A stretch of DNA of 60,530 nt, taken from JAAYEA01 sp012689325. GTDB taxonomy: Bacteria > Chloroflexota > Anaerolineae > JAAYEA01. The DNA is taken from NCBI GenBank assembly GCA_036841525.1, contig DAITVZ010000025.1:1-60530 (forward strand), given 5' to 3'. Below are positions 11,390 to 20,900 of the stretch, piece by piece (the first letter of the stretch is position 1; each line of letters begins with the position of its first letter). A program made the position numbers and the translations under genes. The notes beneath the pieces are model-generated. The model searched no databases and was not told the origin of the DNA. It saw only the letters and a list, made by a program, of their open reading frames with translations.

Positions 11390-11418
11390 ATTATACTACA
11401 AATGGCGAAAAACAAAAA
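11390..11418 (-). promoter_or_regulatory. Candidate promoter of the dCMP deaminase/methylmalonyl-CoA operon
   Basis: On the minus strand a perfect TATAAT (11390-11395) is preceded at 17 nt by a poor -35 (TTTTTG) in a T-rich tract. It would give a leader of about 190 nt. The -35 weakness leaves room for an activator. Confidence 0.4.
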
Positions 11419-11427
11419 AAGCCACGA

Positions 11428-11456
11428 TTGACAGCAGCGCCCAAGCCGGGTATAAT
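11428..11456 (+). promoter_or_regulatory. Perfect consensus sigma-70-type promoter of the DUF362 operon
   Basis: TTGACA (11428-11433), a 17-nt spacer and TATAAT (11451-11456) match the consensus at every position. Transcription would begin near 11463, about 30 nt before the ATG at 11494, which has GGAGGGG upstream. Confidence 0.85.
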
Positions 11457-11493
11457 ACGCCCATCTTTTTACATAAATAGAATGGAGGGGCCC

Positions 11494-12573
11494 ATGACGC
11501 GCATGAAGCGTCGTGACCTGATCAGAATAGCCGGAGCGCTCGGCGTGAGCGCCGTGCTGGTGGGGGCCGGGTGCGGGGATGCGCAGCCGGACGAGCCCAC
11601 GCCAGCGCCGACCTCGGCGCCGCCCGCGCCCACCGCGACCCAGGCGGCGGTGGCGGCAGCGCCCACGCAGGCCAGCCCCGCGACCATCGCCCCCACGCAG
11701 ATGCCGGCCACCGCGGCGGCCGCTGCGACCGCTCCCGCCACCGTGGGGCCCACGATCTCGGTGGGGCAAGCCTACCTGGCCGTGGCCAGGGGCGGCGATC
11801 CCGCCACGATCACCCAGCGGGCCATCGCGGCGGTGGGCGGCATGGAGCGGTTCGTCCGCTCGGGCGCCAATGTGATCATCAAGCCCAATATCTGCGTGGC
11901 CTATCACACCTTCGAGTATGGGGCGACCACCAACCCCGACGTGGTGGCCGAGCTGGTACGGCTCTGCCTGGCCGCGGGAGCCAAGCGCGTGCGGGTGATG
12001 GACACGCCCTTTGGCGGGCGCGCCGAGGAGGCCTATGCCGTGAGCGGCATCGCCGAGGCCGTGAAGGCGGCTGGCGGCGAGATGGAGATCATGAGCCCGG
12101 TCAAGTATAAGGATACCCCGATCCCGGATGGGGTGGACATCAAGAACTGGGCGGTGTATCAAGAGATCATCGAGGCCGACCTTGTGATCAACGTGCCCAT
12201 CGCCAAGCACCACAGCCTGGCGCGCCTGACGCTGGGCGGCAAGAACTTTTTGGGCGTGGCCCGCAACCCCAACCAGCTCCATCGCAACCTGGGGCAGCGC
12301 ATCGCCGACCTGGTCAGCCTGGTGCGCCCCGAGCTGACGGTGGTGGACGCCATCCGCACCATGATGCGGAACGGGCCGTCGGGCGGCAATCTGGATGACG
12401 TCCAAAAGCAGGATACCATTATCGCGAGCCCCGATATCGTGGCGGCCGACGCCTACGCGGCGACGCTCTTTGGGCTCAAAGGCGAGGACATCGGCTACGT
12501 CAAGGCCGCCGCCGAGATGGGCCTGGGCCGCCTGGACCTGGCGAACCTCAAGATCGAAGAGATCAGCGCCTAG
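11494..12573 (+). CDS. DUF362-domain lipoprotein with twin-arginine signal
   Basis: The N-terminus MTRMKRRDLIRIAG has a twin-arginine pair (Arg-6, Arg-7), a hydrophobic stretch and a lipobox ending VGAGC, so Cys-27 is the likely lipidated residue and export is probably by Tat. A Thr/Pro/Ala linker (about residues 30-85) leads into a DUF362 domain (about 88-355) with VIIKPNICV, TTNPDVVAELVRLC, VINVPIAKHHSLARLTLGGKNFLG and ADAYAATLFG. DUF362 proteins often accompany ferredoxin-type proteins, and here the next gene is a polyferredoxin 14 nt away. The biochemical role is unknown; Tat export fits a folded, cofactor-bearing protein. The start is set by GGAGGGG. Confidence 0.88.
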   Translation: MTRMKRRDLIRIAGALGVSAVLVGAGCGDAQPDEPTPAPTSAPPAPTATQAAVAAAPTQASPATIAPTQMPATAAAAATAPATVGPTISVGQAYLAVARGGDPATITQRAIAAVGGMERFVRSGANVIIKPNICVAYHTFEYGATTNPDVVAELVRLCLAAGAKRVRVMDTPFGGRAEEAYAVSGIAEAVKAAGGEMEIMSPVKYKDTPIPDGVDIKNWAVYQEIIEADLVINVPIAKHHSLARLTLGGKNFLGVARNPNQLHRNLGQRIADLVSLVRPELTVVDAIRTMMRNGPSGGNLDDVQKQDTIIASPDIVAADAYAATLFGLKGEDIGYVKAAAEMGLGRLDLANLKIEEISA

Positions 12574-12587
12574 CGCGGGGAGGCTCC

Positions 12588-14132
12588 ATGAGCTGGAGGT
12601 GGTGGAGGCGGATTCGGCGGGGCGTGCAGTGGCTGGCCCTGGCGCTGTACATCTATTTGTTGTTCGCGGCGCTGCAACGGCGCGTGGCGTTTCCCCTGGC
12701 CGACCTCTTTTTGCGGCTGGACCCGTTGCTCGCCGCGAGCTCGATGCTCGCCGCGCGGGCCTGGATTCCGCGCCTGGCCGTGGGGCTGATCACCGTGTTG
12801 GTGACGCTGCTGCTGGGCCGGGTCTGGTGCGGCTGGATCTGCCCGCTGGGCACCGTATTGGACCTGGCGCGGGCGCGCCGTGCCAAGCCCAAGCAGGGCG
12901 GCGACCGGCTGGCGAAGGCGCGCGCCAGCGTGCTGCGGCACGATGCCGCTTGGCGCAAGGTCAAGTACCTGCTGCTGGTGCTCCTCCTGGTTGGCGCCTT
13001 GCTCTCGAACCTGACCCTGATGGTTCTCGACCCCATCACCATCCTGACCCGCACCATGACCACCGCCATCCTGCCCGCGCTCAACCGCGCGGTCACGGTG
13101 GTCGAGGGGGCCATGTATGGCGTCAGGCCGCTGCGCGGGGTGGTGGATGTCCTGGAGCGGGCCCTGCGCGGGCCGGTGCTGCCGGTCAAGCAAGGGGTCT
13201 ATTACGGCAGCCTGCTCTTTGCGGCGCTATTCGCTGGCTTGCTCGCGCTCAACCTGGTGGCCCATCGCTTCTGGTGCCGCTATCTCTGCCCGTTGGGCGG
13301 GCTGCTGGCGTTGCTGGCGCGCTTTTCGCTGATCCGCCGCCGGCCCGCGCGCTGCACCAGTTGCGGCGCCTGCGCCTCGACCTGCGACATGGAAGCCATC
13401 CACCCCGAGCAAGGATATGAGGCCGACCCCGCCGAGTGCACCGTCTGCCTCGACTGCCTGACGGCTTGCCGTCCGCAGCGCATTGCTTTTCGGCTGCAGG
13501 CGCGGCCGGCGCCCGCCCAGCCCTACGACCCGACCCGCCGCCAGTTCCTGGCTGCCTTAGGGGCATCTGCGTTGGGGGTGACCCTGCTGGAGGGCCAGGC
13601 GAGCGTCGCCCTGCCGCACCCGCGCCTCATTCGCCCGCCGGGGGCGCAGGATGAACGGGCCTTTTTGCAGCGGTGCGTGCGCTGCAGCCAGTGCATGAAG
13701 GTCTGCCCCACCTCGGGCTTGCAGCCCTGCCTGGATGAGGCGGGGTGGCGCGGCCTCGGCACGCCGCGGCTGGTGCCGAGGCTGGGGCATTGCGACTATA
13801 GCTGCCATGCTTGCGGCCAGGTCTGCCCCACCGGCGCGATCCCGCCGCTGAGCCTGCCGCTCAAGCGGCAAGAGTCGCTGGGCCACGCTTATATAGATAC
13901 CAACCGCTGCCTGCCCTGGGCGGATGGCATCCCGTGCATTGTCTGCGAAGAGATGTGCCCCGTTCCCGATAAGGCGATCCGCCTGATCGAGGAGACGGTG
14001 CGCGGGGAGGACGGGCAAGAGGTCGTGCTGCAAAAGCCGCACGTGCTGCGCGATCTCTGCATCGGCTGCGGCATCTGTGAGTACCGCTGCCCGCTGGAGG
14101 GCGAGGCGGCAATCCGGGTGCGCCGAGCGTAA
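12588..14132 (+). CDS. NapH-like membrane polyferredoxin fused to a Tat-like segment and ferredoxin domains
   Basis: Residues 1-250 are a NapH/CcoG-type membrane part with helices and two juxtamembrane WCGWICPLG and WCRYLCPLG motifs. Next comes a ferredoxin pair (CTSCGACASTCDM and CTVCLDCLTACRP, about 255-300). Around residue 316 there is TRRQFLAALGASALG, a twin-arginine-like hydrophobic segment in mid-protein. The C-terminal part carries further Cys clusters (CVRCSQCMKVCP, CDYSCHACGQVCP, CIVCEEMCP, CIGCGICEYRCP) like NapG. It probably moves electrons across or along the membrane for the DUF362 partner encoded 14 nt upstream. The 514-aa NapH-NapG-like fusion is the notable point. Confidence 0.88.
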   Translation: MSWRWWRRIRRGVQWLALALYIYLLFAALQRRVAFPLADLFLRLDPLLAASSMLAARAWIPRLAVGLITVLVTLLLGRVWCGWICPLGTVLDLARARRAKPKQGGDRLAKARASVLRHDAAWRKVKYLLLVLLLVGALLSNLTLMVLDPITILTRTMTTAILPALNRAVTVVEGAMYGVRPLRGVVDVLERALRGPVLPVKQGVYYGSLLFAALFAGLLALNLVAHRFWCRYLCPLGGLLALLARFSLIRRRPARCTSCGACASTCDMEAIHPEQGYEADPAECTVCLDCLTACRPQRIAFRLQARPAPAQPYDPTRRQFLAALGASALGVTLLEGQASVALPHPRLIRPPGAQDERAFLQRCVRCSQCMKVCPTSGLQPCLDEAGWRGLGTPRLVPRLGHCDYSCHACGQVCPTGAIPPLSLPLKRQESLGHAYIDTNRCLPWADGIPCIVCEEMCPVPDKAIRLIEETVRGEDGQEVVLQKPHVLRDLCIGCGICEYRCPLEGEAAIRVRRA

Positions 14133-14137
14133 CTCCA

Positions 14138-14153
14138 GCCGCCTCGAGGCGGC
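14138..14153. repeat. 16-bp perfect palindrome after the polyferredoxin gene
   Basis: GCCGCCTCGAGGCGGC is fully self-complementary and lies 5 nt after the stop codon, just ahead of the terminator hairpin. It may add to 3'-end protection. Confidence 0.6.
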
Positions 14154-14164
14154 GCAAGGACGGT

Positions 14165-14201
14165 AAAAAAGAGCCAGCGCATAATCTGCGCTGGCTCTTT
14201 T
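14165..14201. terminator. Bidirectional intrinsic terminator
   Basis: A stem of GAGCCAGCGC (14171-14180) and GCGCTGGCTC (14188-14197) with a 7-nt loop is flanked by A6 on the left and T4 on the right, so it can stop transcripts from both sides: the polyferredoxin operon (plus) and the LysM gene (minus). Confidence 0.92.
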
Positions 14202-14211
14202 GTATCTCTGG

Positions 14212-15219
14212 CTATCCTGGCGCCTGGCCGGTCGCCGTTGGCGCCTGGGTGGGCGCTTCGGTTGGCGCCGTCGTCTCGGTCGGCGGCGGCGTCGGCGACA
14301 TGGTGGGCAAGGTGATCAGGGTCGGCAGCGGCTGCGTGGGCGTCTCCGTGGGCAGGGGCGTCGGCGTGGGCGGCGAGGTGGGCGTCACGATCAGCGTCGG
14401 GCCGATGATGGGAGTGGCCGTGGGCGAGGGCGTCACGCTCAGGGTCACCGTCGGGCTGGGCGCGGCGGTGGTGAATTGCACCGTGGGCGTGTGTGTGGCG
14501 CTCGCGCTGGGCCACCCTGTGGAGGTGGGCCAGGGCGTCGCTGTCCAGTCGACGGGCAAGGCCGGCAGGTACAGCTTTTGTCCAATGCGGATCACGTCGC
14601 TGCTCAGGCAGTTGACGCGCCGAATCCGGTCCACGGTGGTGCCGGTCCGCAGCGCCAGGCCATAAAGCGTGTCGCCGCCGCGCACGGCATGGATCACCCA
14701 GCCGGTCGGAGGCCGCACCACGCAGGCCGTGGGCGTCGCCTTGGCCTCGGTCGGCGCCGTGGTCTGGGTCGGCGGGACCGTGGCGGTTGCCTGGGCGGTC
14801 GGCGTTGCGCTGGTGATGGCGCCAGTGGCCGCGGCGGTCGCCGTGCGAGTGGCTGCCAGGGTGGCGGTGGGTGGCGCCAGGGTATCAGTTGGCTTGGTCG
14901 TCGGCGTCGCGCTGGGCGGGACTGCGGAAAAGGTGGCGGTCGCCGTGGCTGGGAGCGCGGTCTCGGTCGCCGTCAGCGACGGAGTCCAGGCGGCGGTGGC
15001 CGTCGCGGGCTCGGGCGTCTGGGTGGGCGCCGTGGCTGCCGCTGTATCGGTGGGCATGGGCGAGTGGACCGCGACCACGGTCGCCGCGGCGGTGGGGGTG
15101 GCTGCCGCGGGCGCGCCGCTGCCGGCGAACCACAGCCCCAGGCCCACCGTCGCTACAATGATGGCGACGGGGACGAAGGCTGCCCAGCCCATCTTGGAGC
15201 CCTGTCCTGAGGGTGTCAC
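14212..15219 (-). CDS. Membrane-anchored LysM-domain protein with Thr/Pro-rich segments
   Basis: After about 10 residues there is one transmembrane helix (AAFVPVAIIVATVGLGLWFAG), then about 130 residues of Ala/Thr/Pro-rich linker, one LysM domain (IHAVRGGDTLYGLALRTG...IRIGQKLYLP) and a second long Thr/Pro tail. LysM binds peptidoglycan or related glycans, so the protein likely bridges membrane and wall. I chose the GTG at 15219: it overlaps the kinase-like gene stop as GTGA and has GAGGGAGG directly upstream; an ATG at 15192 is the alternative. It is co-transcribed with that gene. The Thr/Pro stretches could be O-glycosylated. Confidence 0.85.
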   Translation of the reverse strand: MTPSGQGSKMGWAAFVPVAIIVATVGLGLWFAGSGAPAAATPTAAATVVAVHSPMPTDTAAATAPTQTPEPATATAAWTPSLTATETALPATATATFSAVPPSATPTTKPTDTLAPPTATLAATRTATAAATGAITSATPTAQATATVPPTQTTAPTEAKATPTACVVRPPTGWVIHAVRGGDTLYGLALRTGTTVDRIRRVNCLSSDVIRIGQKLYLPALPVDWTATPWPTSTGWPSASATHTPTVQFTTAAPSPTVTLSVTPSPTATPIIGPTLIVTPTSPPTPTPLPTETPTQPLPTLITLPTMSPTPPPTETTAPTEAPTQAPTATGQAPG

Positions 15220-17654
15220 GCTGCCTCCCTCTGCTCGTTGGATGCTGGCTGCTGCGCCTCGACAATGGGCAAAGCGACATAAAAAGTGCTGCCCAGGTCG
15301 GGCTCGCTTTGCACCCAAATCCTACCTTGGTGCGCTTCCACCAGCGCCTTGGCGATGGCCAGGCCCAACCCGGAGCCGCCCGCCTCGATCATCAAGGGGT
15401 TCTCCGCTTTGTAAAAGCGCTCAAGGATCTTGCGCTGCTCCTCCAAGGGGATGCCTACGCCGGAATCCTGGACCGAGAGCAAGAGGTAGCGATTGGCGGC
15501 GAGGCCGCCCTGGTCATCGTCTCGCGCCTCGGCGCGGACGTGGATTTCGCCCCCCTCTGGCGTGTATTTGCACGCGTTGTCCAGCAGGTTGCCGACGATC
15601 TTGATCAGGGCGTCCCGGTCCGCCAGGGCCGGGGGCAAGCCCTCCTGCATGGCAAAGTTGAGCGTTAGCTTTTTCTCCTCGACCAGCTCTTGCACGCCGG
15701 CGGTGGCGGCGGTGATGATCTCGGCCACATCGGTGGGCTGCGGGTGAAGGGCGGCGAGGCCGGGGCCGATCTCCGAGATGTCGATGAGGTCATCGACCAG
15801 TTCGGACATGCGGACCGTGTTGTGCCTGGTTTTTTCCACAAACCGGACCTGGGCGGGGTTCAGCGGGCCGATCACCTCTTGCAATAGCAGGTCGGCATAG
15901 CCGCGCATGGAGGTGAGCGGCTCGCGCAGCTCCCGCGAGGCGGTGGCGATAAAGTCGCTCTTGGCCCGTTCCGCCTCCGCTTCGTGGGTAATGTCCTGCA
16001 CGATCGCCACGATACCGGCGGGTTGTCCCTGTTCGATGAGCGGGACCAGGCTGGCGCTGATGGTCTGCCCATCGATCCGCGAGATGGTTGTGAGGGCCTC
16101 CCGCTCGTCCTGTTGCAGGGCCTGCGCCAGGGTCTGCTTGCCCGAGCGGAGCACGGCGGGCAAGCTCGGGAAAAAGCTCAGGATGTCTTTCCGCAGCAAC
16201 TGGTCGCGCGACTGCCCCAGGATCCGAGCGGCTGCGGCGTTCGCCGAGGTGACCCGGTTGCTCGCATCGCTGAACAGAAGACCATAGGGGACGCTCTCCA
16301 GGGCCTCCTGGCTGTGGCCGCTACCCGCCTGTGGAGCCTGCGCGGGCGGTTTCTGCTCCCTCACCTGGTTCGCCAGGTCCTGGTGGAGTTGGGCATTCTC
16401 CAGGGACGCGGCCACCTGTCCGGCCAGAGATTGGCAGAGGTGGCCGTCCGCCTGGGAGAAGGGGCGCTTGCTGCGCGAGTTGCCCACCAGCAGCAGCCCC
16501 AGCACTTGCGTGGCGCTGGCCAGCGGCTGGAGGATCATCGGGCCGGTATCCGAGCTGCCCAATGTCTGGAAGAGCTCTTGCGCGGCAGGGTTGGACTCGA
16601 CCCGGTTGCTGAGGATCTGCTGCCGCCGCTCCAGGGCGTGCTTGACGATCGGAAAAGCATCGACTTCGAGCGCCAGCCCCGGCGTATTGGCGCCTGAGGT
16701 GAGGCCGCCATGCAGCGGATCATACGTCGCCATGACCTGCAGGACGCCGGGGTCGCTGGTGGCATAGGCGATGCCGCATTGGTCAGCGTTCAGGGCAAGC
16801 ACCACATTCTCGACGATGCCCTCCATCACCTTGCCCAGCTCCAGCGAGTTGGTGGCCTTGCTCGTCTCCACGAGCAAGAGCAACTCGCGGGTCTGGCGCA
16901 ACGATTCCTCGCTGACCGTCTTGAACTCTTGTCCATAGGAGAAAAGGTCCGCAATGATGCTCTGGTGCACCGTGAGGGCCAGCAGGGGATAGGCTACCAG
17001 TTCGGCGACGCGCAGCCAGCCTGCCGCCTGCTCATGCCCGATGGAGAGCGCGTGCGCCAGTTGGGCGACCTGACCGGCCAGTAAGGCGGCAAAGGCGATG
17101 CCCAGCCAGAGCCTGAGCTCCGCGCCGCGCCGGATGGCGGCATAGAGCGCCAGCCACGCCAGGGCGATGCGCAGCCCAGCCCAGGCATAGGCCAGCCAGT
17201 GCGACCCGTATTGGGCGGCGGGGGAGGCCAGCAGGGCGCTGCGCCAAATCAGGGCGGCGATGGCGAAAAAGACGCCGATCGCGCCGGCCGCGGCCCAGCC
17301 GATCAGCGGGAGCTTGCTCCCGAATGCCTGAAGCAGGGGGAGGAAAGACCAGATGAGGGCGGCCCACGACAGGGCGTATAGCGCGTCGCTCAACGGCGGC
17401 CAGAGCCAGCTTAGCGTCTCGGCCGGGATGGCGCCTCGCCAGCGCAACCCCTCCAACGCGGCCCAGAGCACGTGGATCGCGGCCGCGCCCAGGAATCCCC
17501 AGGTCATCTGGCGGTACTCCTGGCGGCGCATGCGTCGCCACTCCTCCCAGGCCATGCCGCACATGGCCTCCAGGGCGAAGAGCAGGATCACATGATAGGC
17601 CAGCGCGCCCGGCGGCTGGTTCAGGATTCCCAAGATGCTCGTTATTGGGGCCAT
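15216..17654 (-). CDS. Membrane sensor histidine-kinase-like protein with GAF and PAS domains; H-box His replaced by Arg
   Basis: Layout: about seven transmembrane helices (residues 15-235), a coiled segment, a GAF domain (about 265-430), a PAS domain (about 445-565), a HisKA-like helix pair (about 566-640) and a HATPase domain (about 680-800). The ATP site looks intact: NLLDNACKYTPEGG, DSGVGIP, RFYKAENP, GGSGLGLAIAK. The H-box, however, reads ATASRELREPL; the codon for residue 574 (15933-15935) is CGG, Arg, where kinases have the phospho-acceptor His. It therefore cannot autophosphorylate in the usual way and may act as a pseudokinase or partner. No response regulator is adjacent. It has its own promoter and is coupled to the LysM gene. 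Confidence 0.9.
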   Translation of the reverse strand: MAPITSILGILNQPPGALAYHVILLFALEAMCGMAWEEWRRMRRQEYRQMTWGFLGAAAIHVLWAALEGLRWRGAIPAETLSWLWPPLSDALYALSWAALIWSFLPLLQAFGSKLPLIGWAAAGAIGVFFAIAALIWRSALLASPAAQYGSHWLAYAWAGLRIALAWLALYAAIRRGAELRLWLGIAFAALLAGQVAQLAHALSIGHEQAAGWLRVAELVAYPLLALTVHQSIIADLFSYGQEFKTVSEESLRQTRELLLLVETSKATNSLELGKVMEGIVENVVLALNADQCGIAYATSDPGVLQVMATYDPLHGGLTSGANTPGLALEVDAFPIVKHALERRQQILSNRVESNPAAQELFQTLGSSDTGPMILQPLASATQVLGLLLVGNSRSKRPFSQADGHLCQSLAGQVAASLENAQLHQDLANQVREQKPPAQAPQAGSGHSQEALESVPYGLLFSDASNRVTSANAAAARILGQSRDQLLRKDILSFFPSLPAVLRSGKQTLAQALQQDEREALTTISRIDGQTISASLVPLIEQGQPAGIVAIVQDITHEAEAERAKSDFIATASRELREPLTSMRGYADLLLQEVIGPLNPAQVRFVEKTRHNTVRMSELVDDLIDISEIGPGLAALHPQPTDVAEIITAATAGVQELVEEKKLTLNFAMQEGLPPALADRDALIKIVGNLLDNACKYTPEGGEIHVRAEARDDDQGGLAANRYLLLSVQDSGVGIPLEEQRKILERFYKAENPLMIEAGGSGLGLAIAKALVEAHQGRIWVQSEPDLGSTFYVALPIVEAQQPASNEQREAA

Positions 17655-17708
17655 ATCGCATTCCTGTCGGTCCGGATGGTGGGATCGCTTGGGCCAAGAC
17701 CTGGCTAC

Positions 17709-17737
17709 ATTATACGCGATTTCCCTGTTTTTTTCAA
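17709..17737 (-). promoter_or_regulatory. Promoter of the kinase-like/LysM operon
   Basis: On the minus strand TTGAAA (17732-17737), a 17-nt spacer and a perfect TATAAT (17709-17714) lie about 50 nt before the ATG at 17654. Confidence 0.8.
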
Positions 17738-17856
17738 GTAGCAGTTATATGATTTTGGGCGCAAATCGTCGCTCGCCTACTGGAGACGTCGCCGCCAACG
17801 TGGGGATACGCTCCCTGGCGCGGGGCGGCCCGCCGCAACCGGATTTGACAACGCTC

Positions 17857-17885
17857 TTGACTTTTTTTCAATTCTATACTATGCT
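17857..17885 (+). promoter_or_regulatory. Candidate promoter of the NB-ARC/TPR gene
   Basis: TTGACT (17857-17862), 17 nt, TATGCT (17880-17885). A second TTGACA at 17845 and a TATACT at 17875 overlap the region without suitable spacing. The start codon at 17931 follows GGGGGAGGAGGG. Confidence 0.55.
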
Positions 17886-17930
17886 TATTCTATCACCCAA
17901 CTGATGTGGCCATCAGGGGGAGGAGGGCTT

Positions 17931-20900
17931 ATGGCACAGGGGCTACCACAAGGCGATCCGCCCGAGGAGCTAACCGAGGTTGAGGAGCAGGCCGCCCCGA
18001 CCGAGATAGATGCGCTGCAAGTGGCGGAGCCCGTCACGCTGGACCATCTGGGCTGGTTCGACGCCTTTAGCCATCTATCCCGCCGCCGGGCGGTCACGGT
18101 GCAGGTCCCCTTTGCCCCCCCGCCCGGCTTTATGGGGCGAGGTATCGAGCTGGCCAAGGCCCGGAAAGCGCTCCAGACCGGGATGCCCTGCGTCGTCTAT
18201 GGCGAGCCCGGCGCGGGAAGGACCTCTTTCTGCGTGCAGGCGCTGGCCTCTCCAGAGACCGCGACCCTCTTTCCGGGAGGGGTGCTGTGGCTGGATGCCC
18301 GGGCGCTGGACTTGCCGAGCCTCTGCGATGAGGTGGCGCGCTACCTGGATGACGACCAAGTTCTCAAGGCGGAGGATCACGAGTCCAAGATTCAAACGCT
18401 GCGTGGGCTGCTGGCTCGTCAGGACCTGTTGGTGGTGCTGGATCAGTTGCGCGACGAGACGGTGGCGGCTCGCTATTGCCAGCGCGTGAGCAGCCATGTC
18501 TTGGTCACCTCCGAGGGCCCCGTGCATCTGAACTCGGTCTGCAACATCCACCTCGGCGGGCTGAGCGAGGAGGAGGCCATGGGCTGTTTTCGCGCCCATG
18601 CCGGACGGGTGGCAGGGTACGATGAGCAGATCGCGGCCATCTGCGCCTTGCTGAGCCACCACCCCCTGGCGCTGGTCCTCGCCGCCGGCTATCTGCAGGT
18701 CACCGGCCTGCGCCCATCCCAGCTCTACGCCGATCTGCGGGAACTGGATGCGCGGATGGCCCCGGGCGACGCGGCGGACAGGGCCTGGCGGGCGCTGCGC
18801 CTGGCCATGGCCCCCATCTATGCCTCGCTCAACGACGAACAGCGGGCCCTTTGGGCGGCTCTGGCCTCTTTCCGCGGCGCGACCTTTTCCCTGGCGGCGG
18901 CAGCCGCGGTGTCGGGCAAGTGGCGCCAGCGCACCGATCTCTGGCTCAAGCGGGTCTTTCGGCGGCTGGGCGCGGTGGCGCAGGAGCCCTCTTTGGAGCA
19001 GGCCGAGCAAGAGTGGCAGGGCGTGGTGCGGGCCGACCTGGACAGCTTTTGCCAGCTTGGCTTGCTCCAGCCGGCGCTCGATGGCGATCAGCGCTACTAT
19101 CTGAGCGACGCGCTGGCCGAGCTGGCCGCGGAAAAGCAGGGAAACGCCCAAGTTTCGGGCCCTCGCCTGGTGGCCTATTACCGCTCCTTCCTGCGAGCGC
19201 GGCGCGCTGACCACGCGGCCATCGCCGCCGAAAAGAACAACATCTTGGGCGCGCTGGACTGGGCGCTGCGGCAAGGCAGGCACGAGGATATGATCGCGAT
19301 GACCTGCGATCTGGAGCCGTTTTTGCACGCCCAGGGCTATCTGCGCGAGGCGGCGGCTTACCTGGAGGGGGCGCTGCAATCCAGCAAGGCCATCGAGGAT
19401 CACGAGGCCCAGCTCGAAATCTATCAATGCCTGGGCACCAACTGCTTTCTCCGCAACAACGACGCGGAGGCCAAGGAGCACTATCGCCAGAGCCTATCCC
19501 TGGCGGTGGTGCGCGGCGATCCGCTGGCCATGGCGCGGGCGTTCTATGCCTTGGGCAACGTGGCCTATCGCCAGGGCGAGCATGAGCTGGCGCTGGAGCA
19601 TTACCAGCACAGCCTGAGCAAGCGCGAGATGGTCCCCGGCCAGGTGGGCATGGGCGCCACCCTGCACGCCATGGGGCGGCTGTACCAAAAGTGCGGCAAC
19701 TTGGCCCAAGCCGAGGAGGCCTATCAGCGCAGCCTGGAGATCGAGCAGGCCGCGGGCAACGATCTCGGCGCCGCCTATCTGCTGCATCATCTGGGCATGG
19801 TGGCTCAGGCGCGGAACGACGCGACGCGGGCCCAGGAGCTGTACGAGCGCTCGCTGGCGCTCAAGCAGGATCTGGACGATCGCATCGGGATGGCGCGCAC
19901 CCTCTGCCAGCTGGGGGCGCTCCAGGCGGCGGCTGGCAACCTGGATCTCGCCTATGATCATTTCGAGCGCGCCTTGACCCTGGCCACGGCGCAGGGTGAG
20001 CCCCTGGTCAAAGCCAGGGCGCTGCATGCGCTGGGCAATATCCTCTACCAGAAGGGCAAATACCCCCAGGCGGAAGAGCATTACCGGCAGGGCCTCGCCC
20101 TCGAAGAGGCCCTGGATGACAAGATCGGCGTTGCGGCCAGCCTGCACGCGCTGGGCATGATCTATCATGTGCAGGGGAGCTATGGCCACGCGCGCGACCA
20201 CTATTACAAGAGCCTCGCGATTGAGGAGGCGCTGGGCGACCAGGCCAGCGCGGCGGCGACGCTGCACCAATTGGGCAGCATCGACCTGGCGCAGGGGAAC
20301 TATGCCTCGGCGCGGAGCTATTACGACCGCAGCCTGTCCCTGGCCCAGACGATCGGCGACAAATCGGGCATCTCGGCGGCGTTGCACCAACTGGGGGTGG
20401 TCTGCCAGAATCAGGGCGACTACGATCGGGCGCGCAAGAGCTATGACCAGAGCCTGCGCCTTGCCCAAGAGATGGGCGACCGCGCCGGCGTGGCCTCCAC
20501 GCTGCACCAGTTGGGGATGATCTATGCCGAGTGGGGCAAATACGTTCCGGCGCGGCGCTATTTCACCTATAGCCTCAAGCTGCGCGAGTCCCTGGGGGAT
20601 CGTTTGGGCATCGAGTGCAGCCTGCAGCAACTGGGCAATCTGCACCTTTTGGTGGGGCAATACGCCGAGGCCCATGAGCAGTATGAGCGCAGCCTGGCGC
20701 TGGCCGAGGAGCTGAACGACAAACACGGCATCGCCCGAATCCTGCACCAGTTGGGCATGATCGCCTATGGGCAGGGGGACTATGACACGGCGCAGGAGCA
20801 CAATCTGCGCAGCCTGGGCATCCAGGGGGCGCTGGGGGAAAAGCTGGGCATCGCCCACACGCTGCACCAGTTGGGCATGGTCTTCCACGCCAAGGGGAAC

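Larger units (their letters stand above)
11193..11493. other. Divergent intergenic region with a leader hairpin
   Basis: These 301 nt separate the dCMP deaminase operon (minus) from the DUF362 operon (plus). The minus-strand leader would be about 190 nt long if the TATAAT at 11390-11395 is used, and contains a hairpin with 8-bp arms AGCGGATG / CATCCGCT (in the 11258-11290 region) separated by 17 nt. I looked for cobalamin, SAM, ZTP and c-di-GMP riboswitch landmarks and saw none that convince. The plus-strand promoter is listed separately. Confidence 0.5.

Noticed and set aside
11193..11418. Cobalamin riboswitch before the methylmalonyl-CoA operon
   Set aside because: A GCCACAG is present but the B12-box context and supporting helices are not seen; not claimed.
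14240..15140. Possible DNA satellite repeats in Thr/Pro-coding stretches (also 36121-36430, 40840-41370, 49620-49900)
   Set aside because: They are coding for Thr/Pro/Ala linkers of exported proteins; repetition follows from composition.
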